From positions 1,054,001-1,118,000 of the forward strand of contig NZ_VOLO01000001.1 of NCBI RefSeq assembly GCF_007954365.1: a stretch of 64,000 nucleotides of DNA, given 5' to 3'. This document shows, one piece after another, positions 43,573-52,163 of the stretch. The DNA comes from Frigoribacterium sp. ACAM 257. Lineage in GTDB: Bacteria > Actinomycetota > Actinomycetes > Actinomycetales > Microbacteriaceae. A program made the position numbers and the translations under genes. Under the pieces are notes generated by a model. It was not told where the DNA came from, did not search any database, and was given only the letters and a program-made list of their open reading frames with translations. Positions within the stretch are counted from its first letter, which is position 1. The number at the start of each line of letters is the position of its first letter.

Positions 43573-44073
43573 TCAGGGGTCGGTGCGCCTCCAGACCGCA
43601 ACGACGTTCCGGCCGCCGACCTGTCCCTGGCCGTACTGCAGGTAGCCCGTCCTCTCCGAGGAAACGACGATCGAGTCGGCCCCGAGGTCCAGGAGCTCCT
43701 GCTCGACCATCGTGGAGTTCCCGGGGCTCTCCGGCAGCTGCTCGATGACCCAGCCGTCGGGCACCTCGACGGCGCCCTCGACGTACTCGATGCCCATGCC
43801 CAGCATCGAATGCTCCACGGCCTCCGAGGTGATGACCTCGGCCCCCTCGGGGAAGTCCACCCCTGTCACGGCGCTGATGGTCTCAAGCGGTACGTCGTGG
43901 CAGCGCGTGGAGAAGGGGTTGCAGACGCCGTACTCGCCCGGCTCGTTCAGCTTCGTGTTCACCGCGATGATCGGCGCCGCCACGACACCCGCGACGATGA
44001 GCACGATGACCAAGAACAAGCCGACGAGCAGAAGCAACTGCTGGCCGAGGCGGGGCGTGGCGTACTCGTCCAT
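43573..44073 (-). CDS. membrane-anchored hypothetical protein
   Basis: A 166-residue protein with one N-terminal helix (about 10-40) and an exported domain that has two Cys (CNPFSTRC). No family recognised. GAGGAT lies 6 nt before the ATG. Confidence 0.6.
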   Translation of the reverse strand: MDEYATPRLGQQLLLLVGLFLVIVLIVAGVVAAPIIAVNTKLNEPGEYGVCNPFSTRCHDVPLETISAVTGVDFPEGAEVITSEAVEHSMLGMGIEYVEGAVEVPDGWVIEQLPESPGNSTMVEQELLDLGADSIVVSSERTGYLQYGQGQVGGRNVVAVWRRTDP

Positions 44074-44149
44074 CTGCTCATCCTCGGCGACTGCGTCCAC
44101 GGACGCGTCCGTCTGGCGCCCGAAAGGGGTGCGCCCTGCGGATGAGTGG

Positions 44150-44323
44150 TCAGCCGGCGGTGTCCCAGGTCAGGAAGACCACCCCGACGAGGACCGGCAC
44201 CAGGGACAGCAGCGCGATGATGACGCCACCGACGACACTAGCTGCGCGCTTGTCCATCGCCAGCCAGATGCCCCCGACGACGCCGAGGGCGCCGACGATG
44301 ATCAAGGTCAGGGAGAACGCCAA
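44150..44323 (-). CDS. small membrane protein (57 aa), TTG start
   Basis: Two helices; the central SLVPVLVG motif repeats that of its upstream neighbour (SLVPLLIG), so the two are probable paralogs. An AAAGGA site lies 5 nt before the TTG. It overlaps the 3' end of the 81-aa gene by 16 nt. Confidence 0.5.
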   Translation of the reverse strand: MAFSLTLIIVGALGVVGGIWLAMDKRAASVVGGVIIALLSLVPVLVGVVFLTWDTAG

Positions 44324-44553
44324 AGGGGTCCTTTCGAGAGCGTCGATGGCTGGCTACGAGATGGAGATGCCCGCGCCACCGTCACCAGCAGCACCACGGC
44401 ACCGATCAACAGCGGTACCAGCGATCCGACGATGACCACGACGCCGGCCGCGACGCTGAACTTCGCACTGACGACCTCTCGATTCCGAATGAGGAACACG
44501 CCGGCACAAAGACCGATGAGGCCTGCAGTGAGGCACACGAGCGCGAGGGGCAC
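44308..44553 (-). CDS. small membrane protein (81 aa)
   Basis: Two helices (about 3-22 and 30-60) with a charged RNREVV linker. CAGGAT lies 7 nt before the GTG. It forms a two-gene cassette with the downstream 57-aa paralog. Confidence 0.55.
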   Translation of the reverse strand: MPLALVCLTAGLIGLCAGVFLIRNREVVSAKFSVAAGVVVIVGSLVPLLIGAVVLLVTVARASPSRSQPSTLSKGPLWRSP

Positions 44554-44671
44554 GGTGCAGATCCTGTCATGAGATGGATCGTCGATCGATTCAGGAACTG
44601 TCCCAGATGGGGATCGTCCTGCGGCCGCAGCGGAGTGGACCCGCGGGCTCGTTCACGGCCAGGATGAGGCG

Positions 44672-44923
44672 ATGACAGAGCTGCAGGGCGCCGCCGTGGT
44701 CTTCGCGCCCCTGTTCGCGATCTTCGGGGTCTGCTTCATCGTGTTCCACCAGCGCATCTCCGACGCCGCTCGCAGGGCCTACGAGGATCAGGGGCGCCGG
44801 ATCGGCCCCCAGACCCAGTCGCCAGGCCTGATGATCGTCGGTGGGATCGGCATGCTCATCATCTCGACGGTCATCGTGCTCTACGCCTTCACCGACGTGT
44901 TCCCGCCGCCTCCTCCGCAGTAG
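44672..44923 (+). CDS. small membrane protein (83 aa)
   Basis: Two helices (about 6-26 and 52-74) and a PPPPP C-terminus. CAGGAT lies 6 nt before the ATG. A boundary repeat starts 18 bp past the stop. Confidence 0.6.
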   Translation: MTELQGAAVVFAPLFAIFGVCFIVFHQRISDAARRAYEDQGRRIGPQTQSPGLMIVGGIGMLIISTVIVLYAFTDVFPPPPPQ

Positions 44924-44940
44924 CTTTCGTCGGGAGCGCT

Positions 44941-45069
44941 GTCCTGGAGACGATCGTTCATCGAGATCGATTCCGGTCTGACCTGTCGACACAGCAGGGG
45001 CCCCGTAGCTGCGGGGGAGCGGCCAGCGTCCGCCGGTGGTCGGTGGTCGCTGACCGATCGGGAGTCGAG
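44941..45069. repeat. 124-bp element, copy B
   Basis: Shares the forward end, the GGTCTGACC-GTCGA stretch, GTAGCTGCGGGGGAG and the GTCCGCCGGTGGTCGGTG block with copies A and C; the -10 is degraded to CAGCGT. It ends with a reverse boundary repeat. Confidence 0.65.
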
Positions 45070-45107
45070 ACATCGAGAACCAGACGACATCCGACAGCCG
45101 ACGCGGA

Positions 45108-45563
45108 CTAAGGGAGCTGTGGGGGCGCGATCAGTTCGAGGAATCCACCGAGGGCACCTTCGAGGTAGATGATGCGTGTGCCGGCTCGGGCACCACCAGT
45201 CATCCGGTGAGGTGTCCCGACTGGTCTCCAGCCGTGTCCGGCGCAGAGCTCGAGCACACGATCGAGGTCTGAGACCGTGAGCGCGATGTGCACCACGCCG
45301 ACCTGTGCGGGCGAGCTGGCAGACTCGCGCAGTCGGGACGGGTCGTACTGCAGCAGCTCTATCCGATGGGGGCCGAGTGTCACCGTCGCTGCGCGGATCA
45401 CGGCTCCACGGACGCCGGTGGTCGCCGCCGTGACTTCCTCGTCGAGCGTGAAGGTGCGCTCGAGCACGAACCCGAGACCGGAGCACCACAGCACCAGCGC
45501 GTCGTCGAGGTCGGCCACAGTGAGACCGGAGTGAGCGATGTCAGAGATGAGCGGTGATGCCAT
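45108..45563 (-). CDS. VOC family (glyoxalase/dioxygenase-like) protein
   Basis: A 151-residue single-unit VOC protein: AHSGLTVADLDDALVLWCSGLGF starts the first beta-alpha-beta3 module and VHIALTVSDLDRVLELC the second; LELIAPP holds the last metal ligand. Members are lyases, isomerases or drug-binding resistance proteins; function here is open. GATACT lies 6 nt before the ATG. A decayed copy lies at 57551. Confidence 0.85.
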   Translation of the reverse strand: MASPLISDIAHSGLTVADLDDALVLWCSGLGFVLERTFTLDEEVTAATTGVRGAVIRAATVTLGPHRIELLQYDPSRLRESASSPAQVGVVHIALTVSDLDRVLELCAGHGWRPVGTPHRMTGGARAGTRIIYLEGALGGFLELIAPPQLP

Positions 45564-45649
45564 GACCTCAGTATCGAGCTCCGACACGCCTGTCTGAGGG
45601 AAGAAGGGCCCGACACCGATGGTTCACCAGGACGTGACAGGCTGCGGCG

Positions 45650-45988
45650 ATGACTGACTCACCTGTTGTTCGAATGACTCTCTTGGATCAGGATCTCGGC
45701 GCCGTGACCAGCGTCTCGCACGTGGAGGTGCGGCGGATCTCGATCGCGCCCGCGACGACCGGCGGTGCCCACGTGCACAACGGGCCGGTCTTCGGCACGA
45801 TCGAGAGCGGCTCGGTCACTTTTCAGATCGGCACCGGCACCGAGCTCGTCCTGAGGGCTGGTGACGTCTTCTACGAGCCGGCCGGGGTCGTGGTCTCGAA
45901 GTTCGACACCACCGATGAACCTGTGGTGTTCCTTGGCTACTTCCTGCTCGACGACGGCGCCGTTCCCGAGATCCGGTTCACCTCGTAG
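45650..45988 (+). CDS. cupin domain protein
   Basis: A 112-residue single-domain cupin. Two cupin motifs are seen as GGAHVHNGPVFGTIESG and GDVFYEPAGVV, with His ligands H43 and H45 in the first. CAGGCT lies 6 nt before the ATG. An internally deleted copy is at 49616-49711. Confidence 0.8.
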   Translation: MTDSPVVRMTLLDQDLGAVTSVSHVEVRRISIAPATTGGAHVHNGPVFGTIESGSVTFQIGTGTELVLRAGDVFYEPAGVVVSKFDTTDEPVVFLGYFLLDDGAVPEIRFTS

Positions 45989-46087
45989 ACCTGTCCGGCA
46001 GCGATCGAGTCGCTCAGGGTCTCGCCGACCCGAACTCTCCTGGCCGCCGGGTCTAGCGGGGATCGGTCGGGTCGTTACCGTTGAGGG

Positions 46088-46213
46088 ATGCTTGGACATC
46101 TGACTGGTTCGCACGTCGCCGTCTTGGTCGGCGTGATCGTCCTCGCCGTCGCCCTGGTCGTTCTCGCTGCGTGGCTCATCGCCGTCATCGTGAGGCGATC
46201 GGGGCGACGATGA
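46088..46213 (+). CDS. 41-residue membrane peptide
   Basis: One long hydrophobic helix between MLGHLTGSH and a basic RRSGRR tail. TACCGT (46076-46081) lies exactly 6 nt before the ATG, and its TGA overlaps the ATG of the next gene (ATGA, 46210-46213), so it is both leaderless and coupled. Too short for most gene finders. Confidence 0.6.
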   Translation: MLGHLTGSHVAVLVGVIVLAVALVVLAAWLIAVIVRRSGRR

Positions 46214-46746
46214 GAAGTCGAGTCTCGTGGGCGGTGGGAGGGGCATTCCTGTCCTTCGCCTACGTGGCCGTGGTGGGGTTCCTGACGCTCCGCATGATCG
46301 GCGTCCGGGGTGGTGCCGTGCTCGGCTTCGACAACTCACTCGTGGCGATCACGACTCCGCGTCCTGGGGTGCTCGAGTCGCTCGGCACGACCGTCGTCAG
46401 CTGCGTCGCCCTCCTGGTGCTCATCTTCGCTGCCCGACGACGACCCCTGGCAGACCAGCTCGCGCTTCGACTCAGCTTCGCGGCTCTGACCCTGGTCCAG
46501 ATCGCCGTCAGTTCGATCGTCCAGATCCGGACGTATTCCCTCGTCCGGGGCCCGGATGACGAGCTCACCTCGTGGTGGGGTGGATGGCTCCTCAAGGTCG
46601 GGATCAATCCCGCGGCACACCTCACGCTGGCGGTGTCGATCTTCCTCGTCGTGACGACCACCCTGGTCCTGCGAGCTCAGCGCCACACCGGCGCGGCCGG
46701 TCCGTCATCGGACGGGCACGCCCGCTCCGTGTCCTGGAGAACGTGA
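46210..46746 (+). CDS. four-helix membrane protein
   Basis: A 178-residue protein with helices at about 8-28, 55-72, 82-101 and 130-153. No family recognised. Coupled to the 41-residue peptide just upstream. Confidence 0.6.
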   Translation: MRSRVSWAVGGAFLSFAYVAVVGFLTLRMIGVRGGAVLGFDNSLVAITTPRPGVLESLGTTVVSCVALLVLIFAARRRPLADQLALRLSFAALTLVQIAVSSIVQIRTYSLVRGPDDELTSWWGGWLLKVGINPAAHLTLAVSIFLVVTTTLVLRAQRHTGAAGPSSDGHARSVSWRT

Positions 46747-46872
46747 TCGCGGGGTATCTCCGCACTGGTCCCGGCTCGTCGACGGTCGGTCCGGCCTGGA
46801 AGCTCGTCGATGGGTGACCGCTGACGGATCGTCCTCGGGTCTCGTGGTCGGGACCGTGGGTCGAGTCCTCCA

Positions 46873-46910
46873 GGGGCGGGCCCGGAGCGGGCGATCCACC
46901 CGCCCGCCCC
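46873..46910. terminator. terminator of hydrolase gene
   Basis: GGGGCGGG (46873-46880) pairs with CCCGCCCC (46903-46910), just past the hydrolase stop on the minus strand. Confidence 0.55.
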
Positions 46911-46919
46911 GGGATGCCG

Positions 46920-47900
46920 TCAGGGTGTGGGGTCGAGGAGGCGCCCGGTCCAGTCGCGCAGGGCGGCGACGGCCCGGCGCGATAGGGTCGCTCCCGGCAC
47001 CATGCTCGCCGACCCGTGGAACGCCCCCGGCCAGACGTGCAGCTCCGCCTGCACGCCGGCCGCCCAGAGCGCGCTGGCCCAGGTGACGGTCTCGTCGCGG
47101 AACACCTCGGCGCTGCCGCAGTCGACGTACGCCGGCGGAAGGCCCGCGAGGTCGGTCGCGCGGCCGGGAGCGGCGTAGATCGACACGTCGTCGCCGCCGC
47201 GACGGTCACCGAGGTAGGCGTCCCAGCCGAACCGGGTCATCTCCCGGTCGGCGACGCCCACCCCGTCGAACTGCCGGGCAGAGACGGTCGCGTCACGGTC
47301 GTCGAGCATGGGGCTCACGAGCACCTGCCCGACGACGGCTGGCCCCTGTCGGTCGCGGGCGAGGAGCGCCGTGCCCGCGGCGAGTCCGGCCCCGGCGCTC
47401 TGGCCGACCAGGACGATCCGCTCGGTGTCGACGCCGAGCTCGTCGGCGTGCTCGGCGACCCAGACCAGGCCGGCGTAGCAGTCCTCGACCGGGTACGGGT
47501 CGGGGTGCTCCGGGGCGAGCCGGTAGTCGGGGCTGACCAGGACGACGTCGTGCACGAACAGCCAATCGTCGTACGAGTCGAGGTTGCCGAGGTGGTGGCC
47601 GAACATCATGCCGCCGCCGTGGATCGCGTAGGCGCAGGCTGCCGTCCCGGTGCGGCCGATGCGCTGGACCACCGCAAGGGCGATCGGGTCGCCGAGGTGC
47701 CCGGGAACGGTGATGCTGTGCCTCTCGAGACCGCGGGCGCGCAGTCCTTCGTCCAGCTGCGCCTCCGTCATGTCCAGCTGCCGCATGCGCGGCAGCATCT
47801 CGGCCTCGAGGCGGAAGCGGCCGCGGGCGTCCATCGCCTCCAGGAAGGACACGAACTCGGGGTCGAACGGCGGGCGGGGCAGGGCGGTGGTGTCAGGCAC
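46920..47900 (-). CDS. HSL-type alpha/beta hydrolase
   Basis: A 326-residue esterase of the hormone-sensitive-lipase group. AIHGGGMMFG is the oxyanion HGGG motif, VGQSAGAGLA the nucleophile elbow, and GAFHGS holds the catalytic His. Core-like high GC. The GTG at 47900 overlaps the MFS stop by 8 nt, so the two are one operon. The pair is the largest unit of the array. Confidence 0.87.
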   Translation of the reverse strand: MPDTTALPRPPFDPEFVSFLEAMDARGRFRLEAEMLPRMRQLDMTEAQLDEGLRARGLERHSITVPGHLGDPIALAVVQRIGRTGTAACAYAIHGGGMMFGHHLGNLDSYDDWLFVHDVVLVSPDYRLAPEHPDPYPVEDCYAGLVWVAEHADELGVDTERIVLVGQSAGAGLAAGTALLARDRQGPAVVGQVLVSPMLDDRDATVSARQFDGVGVADREMTRFGWDAYLGDRRGGDDVSIYAAPGRATDLAGLPPAYVDCGSAEVFRDETVTWASALWAAGVQAELHVWPGAFHGSASMVPGATLSRRAVAALRDWTGRLLDPTP

Positions 47901-49416
47901 GAGAGGTCTCCTGGGTGGTGGGGGCGAGAGTGGTCGAGGGGGCAGGTTCAGAGGTGCTGGGGGCCAGGTCGGCGGTTCGTGCCCGGAGCATCCCGACCAC
48001 GACGAGCACGGCGGCGACGGCGGCGAGGCCGAGTCCGGCGACGGTGAGGGCGTCCTCGAAGTCCGCGAGCCGCGAGGCCGTCCACGGGGTGGTCGTGATG
48101 CTGCCGGTGACGAACGCCGCGACGATCGTGCCCGCGGCGGTGACCGCGGCTCCTCCCGCGAGCTCGCTCGAGGTGTCGACGAGGGCCGCGCCGACCGACG
48201 TTCGGTCGGTGGGGAGGCCCGTGAGCACGGAGGCTCCGGCCACGACGCCGACGACGCGCATGCTTGCTGCGACGAGCACGAGAGCGACGAGCACCCAGAC
48301 GTACCCGTGGCGGCTCAGGGCGCCGAAGACGGCGAGGCCGGACACGACCGCGGCCGCGCTGATCCACGCCGCCCGGCCGAGGCCGACCCGCTGCACGAAC
48401 GGCCCCACGAGGCGGCCCCCGGCCAGGAGCACGACGACCTGCGGCAGCGTGCCCACGGCGGCGAGGGCCGGCGGCCAGCCCCAGGCGAACTGCAGCTGCA
48501 GCGTCACCAGGTACGACAGCCCGGCGACGGCGAGGCCCGACGCGGCCTTGAACGCCAGGCCGCTCGACACCAGGGGGCGGGCGAGCAGGTGCAGGTCGAC
48601 CACCGGGTGCCGCGCCGTCCGCAGGCGCACGACGGACCCGGCGCCGCACGCGACCGTCAGCACGACGGCTGCCCACCCCCACGAGGAGGCGGTGGCCGGT
48701 CCGACGAGGACGGTCGGCGTCACGAGCAGTCCCGCCACGGTCGCGGTGCCGAGCAGCGCGCCGCCCACGTCTACGGGGTCTGACCGCAGCCCCACGGCGT
48801 CGTCCTGAGCGACGCCGCACCGGATGCCGACGAACGCCAGCACGGCGATCGGCACGTCGGCGAGCAGCAGCACCTGCCACGGGGCGACGGCGAGCACGAA
48901 CCCCCCGACGGTCGGGCCGACGGCGAGGCCCACGAGCCCCGCGGTCGAGATCACCGTGAGGGCCCGGACGCGGAGGACCTCGTCGTCGAACAGCCGGAAG
49001 GCCAACGCCATCGACCCGGGGGTGGTCATCGCTGCGGCGACGCCCGTCAGCACACGGACGGTGACGAGCTGCTCGGTCGTCGTGACCGCCACGGTGGCGA
49101 GGCTCGCCACGGCCAGCAGCGCGAGGCCCGCGAGCATGACGCGGCGGCGCCCCACCCGGTCGGCGACGGCGCCGAAGAGCAGCATGAGCCCGCCGAAGGC
49201 GACCGCGTAGGCGCCCGACACCCACTGCAGGCCCGTCGTCGAGGAGCCCAGCTCGCGGCCGATCGTCGGCAGGGCGACGTTGAGGACCGAGGTGTCGAGC
49301 ATCTCGAACAGGAACACCGCGGACAACCCGGCCAGGGCGATCCACGCGTCGGACAGCCGGGGAGGCGCGTCGCCGGCGCGCAGCCGACCGCGGGAGAGAA
49401 AGGTACTGGGGGACAC
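47893..49416 (-). CDS. DHA2-type MFS drug exporter
   Basis: A 507-residue transporter with about 14 helices. The first helix carries LDTSVLNVALPTIGREL, motif A is GAVADRVGRRRVM, typical of the EmrB/QacA subfamily. The GTG at 49416 is preferred because an AAGGAG site lies 8 nt before it. Together with the hydrolase it may handle an esterified toxin or antibiotic, by inference. Confidence 0.87.
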   Translation of the reverse strand: MSPSTFLSRGRLRAGDAPPRLSDAWIALAGLSAVFLFEMLDTSVLNVALPTIGRELGSSTTGLQWVSGAYAVAFGGLMLLFGAVADRVGRRRVMLAGLALLAVASLATVAVTTTEQLVTVRVLTGVAAAMTTPGSMALAFRLFDDEVLRVRALTVISTAGLVGLAVGPTVGGFVLAVAPWQVLLLADVPIAVLAFVGIRCGVAQDDAVGLRSDPVDVGGALLGTATVAGLLVTPTVLVGPATASSWGWAAVVLTVACGAGSVVRLRTARHPVVDLHLLARPLVSSGLAFKAASGLAVAGLSYLVTLQLQFAWGWPPALAAVGTLPQVVVLLAGGRLVGPFVQRVGLGRAAWISAAAVVSGLAVFGALSRHGYVWVLVALVLVAASMRVVGVVAGASVLTGLPTDRTSVGAALVDTSSELAGGAAVTAAGTIVAAFVTGSITTTPWTASRLADFEDALTVAGLGLAAVAAVLVVVGMLRARTADLAPSTSEPAPSTTLAPTTQETSRA

Positions 49417-49502
49417 GAGATGCACTCCTTCTGGGAAGAAGTGGCGACTCGTTCGATGCCGCGTGCGGGTGCGTCGCAGAGCGCGGCGCCTTTTACCTCA
49501 GT

Positions 49503-49519
49503 GGTGTGCACGATACACC
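49503..49519. promoter_or_regulatory. promoter with overlapping palindromic operator
   Basis: GGTGT (49503-49507) and ACACC (49515-49519) form an inverted repeat that covers TATCGT (49515-49510, minus strand), the probable -10 of the MFS-hydrolase operon. This placement suits repression by a TetR or MarR-like dimer encoded elsewhere. Confidence 0.5.
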
Positions 49520-49615
49520 TGCTGCTGCCCGAGAAGAAATGAAGGGCAGAGCCCGGGGCATCTCAGTCTCCGTCTCGAACGGGGATGGTTCGACAGGACG
49601 TGACAGGCTGCGGCG

Positions 49616-49711
49616 ATGACCGACTCACCTGTTTCTCGAACGACTCTGGTGTTCCTCGGCTACTTCTTGCTCGACGACGGGGCCGTTCCTGAGATCGAGT
49701 TCACCCCGTAG
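49616..49711 (+). pseudogene. cupin copy with an in-frame internal deletion
   Basis: The first 11 codons and last 20 codons match the cupin at 45650, joined in frame (RTTL then VFLGYF); about 81 codons including both metal motifs are gone. The upstream promoter stretch GACAGGCTGCGGCG is the same in both copies, so it can still be expressed as a 31-residue peptide. Confidence 0.75.
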
Positions 49712-49762
49712 GACTGTCGGTCCAAGTACGGTGCGCGAGCGACTGTGCCAGGCTTCCCGCAG

Positions 49763-50320
49763 ATGACGATCACAAGCTCCCCCTGGGGTCACCCCGAGCC
49801 CCGCCGGTCGCGACTCCATCTCGACGTCGTGCCGGAGAGCATCCTCCACGCGTTGGCGGCAGGCGAGTCAGCCTCGCTCCCTCTTCGCCACGTGTCGCCC
49901 TATGTCGCAGGGCCCGAGTGCGTCGGTCTGTGGCGCATGAGGAGTGAGCAGATCCGCAGGACCCCCACAGATCTGCCGTGGATCACGCGCCTGATGATCG
50001 ACCCGCAGGTCACGACGCCGGTGGGTCTGGCCGGCTTTCACGGTGCCCCGGACGAGGCGGGCATGGTGGAGATCGGGTATCGCGTCGATCCTGAGCTGCG
50101 CCGTCGGGGCTATGCGAGGAGATCCTTGGAGACGTTGCTCGCTGTCGCGCAGCGCCACCCGGACGTGAGCACGGTCCGCGCCACGGTCAGTCCCGACAAC
50201 GTGGCTTCACGAGCACTCGTCACGAGCTACGGGTTCGTGGAGACTGGCGAGCAATGGGATGAGGAAGACGGGCTGGAGACCATCTACGAAGTCTCAGCGT
50301 CAGCAGCGCCGCCGTCGTGA
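49763..50320 (+). CDS. GNAT family N-acetyltransferase
   Basis: A 185-residue acetyltransferase; the acetyl-CoA loop is RRRGYARRSL after IGYRVDPE. TACGGT at 49727-49732 is the likely -10. ATG 49763 or GTG 49745 may start it. A boundary repeat starts 3 bp past the stop. Confidence 0.8.
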   Translation: MTITSSPWGHPEPRRSRLHLDVVPESILHALAAGESASLPLRHVSPYVAGPECVGLWRMRSEQIRRTPTDLPWITRLMIDPQVTTPVGLAGFHGAPDEAGMVEIGYRVDPELRRRGYARRSLETLLAVAQRHPDVSTVRATVSPDNVASRALVTSYGFVETGEQWDEEDGLETIYEVSASAAPPS

Positions 50321-50414
50321 GCGGTGCCCGATGAGGGATCCGGTACTGGGAGCGGCGCGACGACGGTGTTCCTGCCTGACGGCTGGTCCGTGGTGGCAGT
50401 CTGTTGGCTCTGGT

Positions 50415-50972
50415 CTAGGAGGCGAAGAGACGGAGTGTGTCCTCGCTGAGCGGGCGGTCGGCGAAGAGGAGTCGTACCGCATCCGGATCGGGATTGCCCG
50501 CGTCCGGGCCGCGCCACACGAGCTCGAGGCCGGCTCGCCGGGCCGCACGACGCGATCCCTCGTTGTGCTCGAGGAGGGACGCGACCAGCGGCAGGTCGCG
50601 CCCTGTCGCGGACGCTGCCTCGCGGGCTGCCGCGACGATCTCCTGCGCGTAGCCCCGTCCCCACGCTGATGGGGCCAGCCGATAGTAGATGTTCCATGCA
50701 CGGCCCCCGCGAAGGCTGGGGCCTCCCATTCCGACCAACGCACCCGTTGCCGTGTCCCGCGCGACCCAGACATCGACGCCGTTGACCTCCCACCCCGCCA
50801 GGTACCGATCGACCAGTTCGCGGGTGTCCGCCAGCTCGGTGTGACGTGCGGACGGGAGGTGCTTCCAGACCTCGGGGTCGGCGTGGAGGGCATGGAGTTC
50901 CGGGAGATCTCGCTCGGTCGGGCGGGAAAGCGTCAAGCGCTCCGTCAGCGTCGCCTGGATCGAGTGTGTCAT
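50415..50972 (-). CDS. GNAT family N-acetyltransferase
   Basis: A 185-residue RimL-like acetyltransferase: LTLSRPTERDLPELHALHAD opens it and YYRLAPSAWGRGYAQEI holds the acetyl-CoA loop. A GGGAGG site 9 nt upstream selects the ATG at 50972 over 50981. Unrelated in detail to its convergent neighbour at 49763. Confidence 0.82.
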   Translation of the reverse strand: MTHSIQATLTERLTLSRPTERDLPELHALHADPEVWKHLPSARHTELADTRELVDRYLAGWEVNGVDVWVARDTATGALVGMGGPSLRGGRAWNIYYRLAPSAWGRGYAQEIVAAAREAASATGRDLPLVASLLEHNEGSRRAARRAGLELVWRGPDAGNPDPDAVRLLFADRPLSEDTLRLFAS

Positions 50973-51058
50973 GTCCGCCATCCTCCCGTGCTTTGTGTCT
51001 GCGTCGACAGCGGTCGTCCGAGTTGAGCGGTGAAGTCTGGTGCTCGAAGCCTGGTGGA

Positions 51059-51157
51059 GGCACCCGACAAGGGATCGTTCACCGAGATCAGTTTCGGACT
51101 GACCTGTCGAGACAGCCGGAGCCTGGTAGCTGCGGGGCGAGTGGCTAGCCTCCGCCG
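51059..51157. repeat. 124-bp element, copy C (right end lost)
   Basis: Matches copy A closely from the forward boundary repeat through GTGGCTAGCCTCCGCCGGTG. TAGCCT (51146-51151) lies 6 nt before the GTG at 51158. The reverse end is replaced by a different sequence. Confidence 0.7.
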
Positions 51158-51560
51158 GTGGCCCCCTCAACTGAGTCCTTACTCACACACTTGGGGGTCA
51201 CCGAGCTGCAACGCTCTGGAGGTGACCGGCCATGTCTTCTGCAAACGCCTCATTCCCAGAACGGTGGCCCTTACGTGACGAACGCGAACCTTGACGAGAT
51301 CCTGAGCAGGAGCCGACCGGCTCCGGCAGGAGATCGCAGTCCGTGGCCCTGTTGCTCAGCCGTCGAGCGATGGTGAGGAACTGCGCGCGCTGCTGCTCGA
51401 GCTGAGCTACCTCGATCAGGAGATCATCCGGCTCGTGCACTGGGAAGGCTTTTCCCTTGCCGAAGTCGCGACCATCTTGGACAAGAGACCTGGCACGATT
51501 CGGAGTCGTTACTCGCGCGCGCGCACTTCCCTTCGTGAAGCCATCGACGATCAAGGCGAT
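51158..51560 (+). pseudogene. decayed ECF sigma factor module (region 4 remnant)
   Basis: From 51375 the frame encodes a clear sigma-70 region 4: LLLELSYLDQEIIRLVHWEG then LAEVATILDKRPGTIRSRYS. Region 2 is absent and the frame is closed upstream by a TGA at 51303. A separate short frame from the GTG at 51158 ends at 51376 and contains TNANLDEILSRSRP, a start typical of proteins that follow ECF sigma genes. The unit looks rearranged and dead. Confidence 0.5.
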
Positions 51561-51701
51561 GACATCTCATTCCGACCCACAGATCAAGCGGCGAAGCGCC
51601 CTGTTGCCGCGCGATGGAGGCTCCTTCAGTGGAGCGATTCTCGCCTCCGGCGCGATGGGGCGCGGTGCGGCGCGGCGCGGCGGGAGAGTGACTTCTGGCG
51701 C

Positions 51702-52079
51702 CTACGACTTCACTGTCACGAGGAAGCACCTGTTGCGCTCGTCAACGAGTTCGCCCGACCACGGTGTCTCAAGGTGTCCGTCGTCCTCGTCGTCGAATCC
51801 GCGCAGGGCCACGCCACTGGGAACGCGGAGAACTGGTGTCGAGGAACCATCCTCAGCGAGCACGAGGATGTCCACGACACGACCGCGGACACGAGTTTCG
51901 ACGGGGGAGTCGTGGTGGGTCTCGATCAACCGCACTCGTCCGTCGGCGTCCCGCCAACGAAGACAGCCCAGGTCGACCACATCGTTGCGTTCGATCGCTG
52001 GACCGCAGCATTCGTGCTCCCAATCGCCCACTTCGACTGTGACGTTCAAGGGTGCTCCTTCCGTGGCTCGTGTCTGCAC
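51702..52079 (-). CDS. DUF6578-like protein
   Basis: A 125-residue protein with the DWEHECCGPAIERNDVVDLG core typical of DUF6578, a family of unknown function in actinobacteria. GTG 52079 is the only in-frame start that keeps the core. No promoter is obvious. Confidence 0.65.
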   Translation of the reverse strand: MQTRATEGAPLNVTVEVGDWEHECCGPAIERNDVVDLGCLRWRDADGRVRLIETHHDSPVETRVRGRVVDILVLAEDGSSTPVLRVPSGVALRGFDDEDDGHLETPWSGELVDERNRCFLVTVKS

Positions 52080-52163
52080 GGTAGCGGAGCCGAAGCTGGT
52101 TCCTGTCAGGGGATGGTCTAGCGCCCCGCACGAGCGGAGTACTCGGATCTGAGCGCGTCCACA

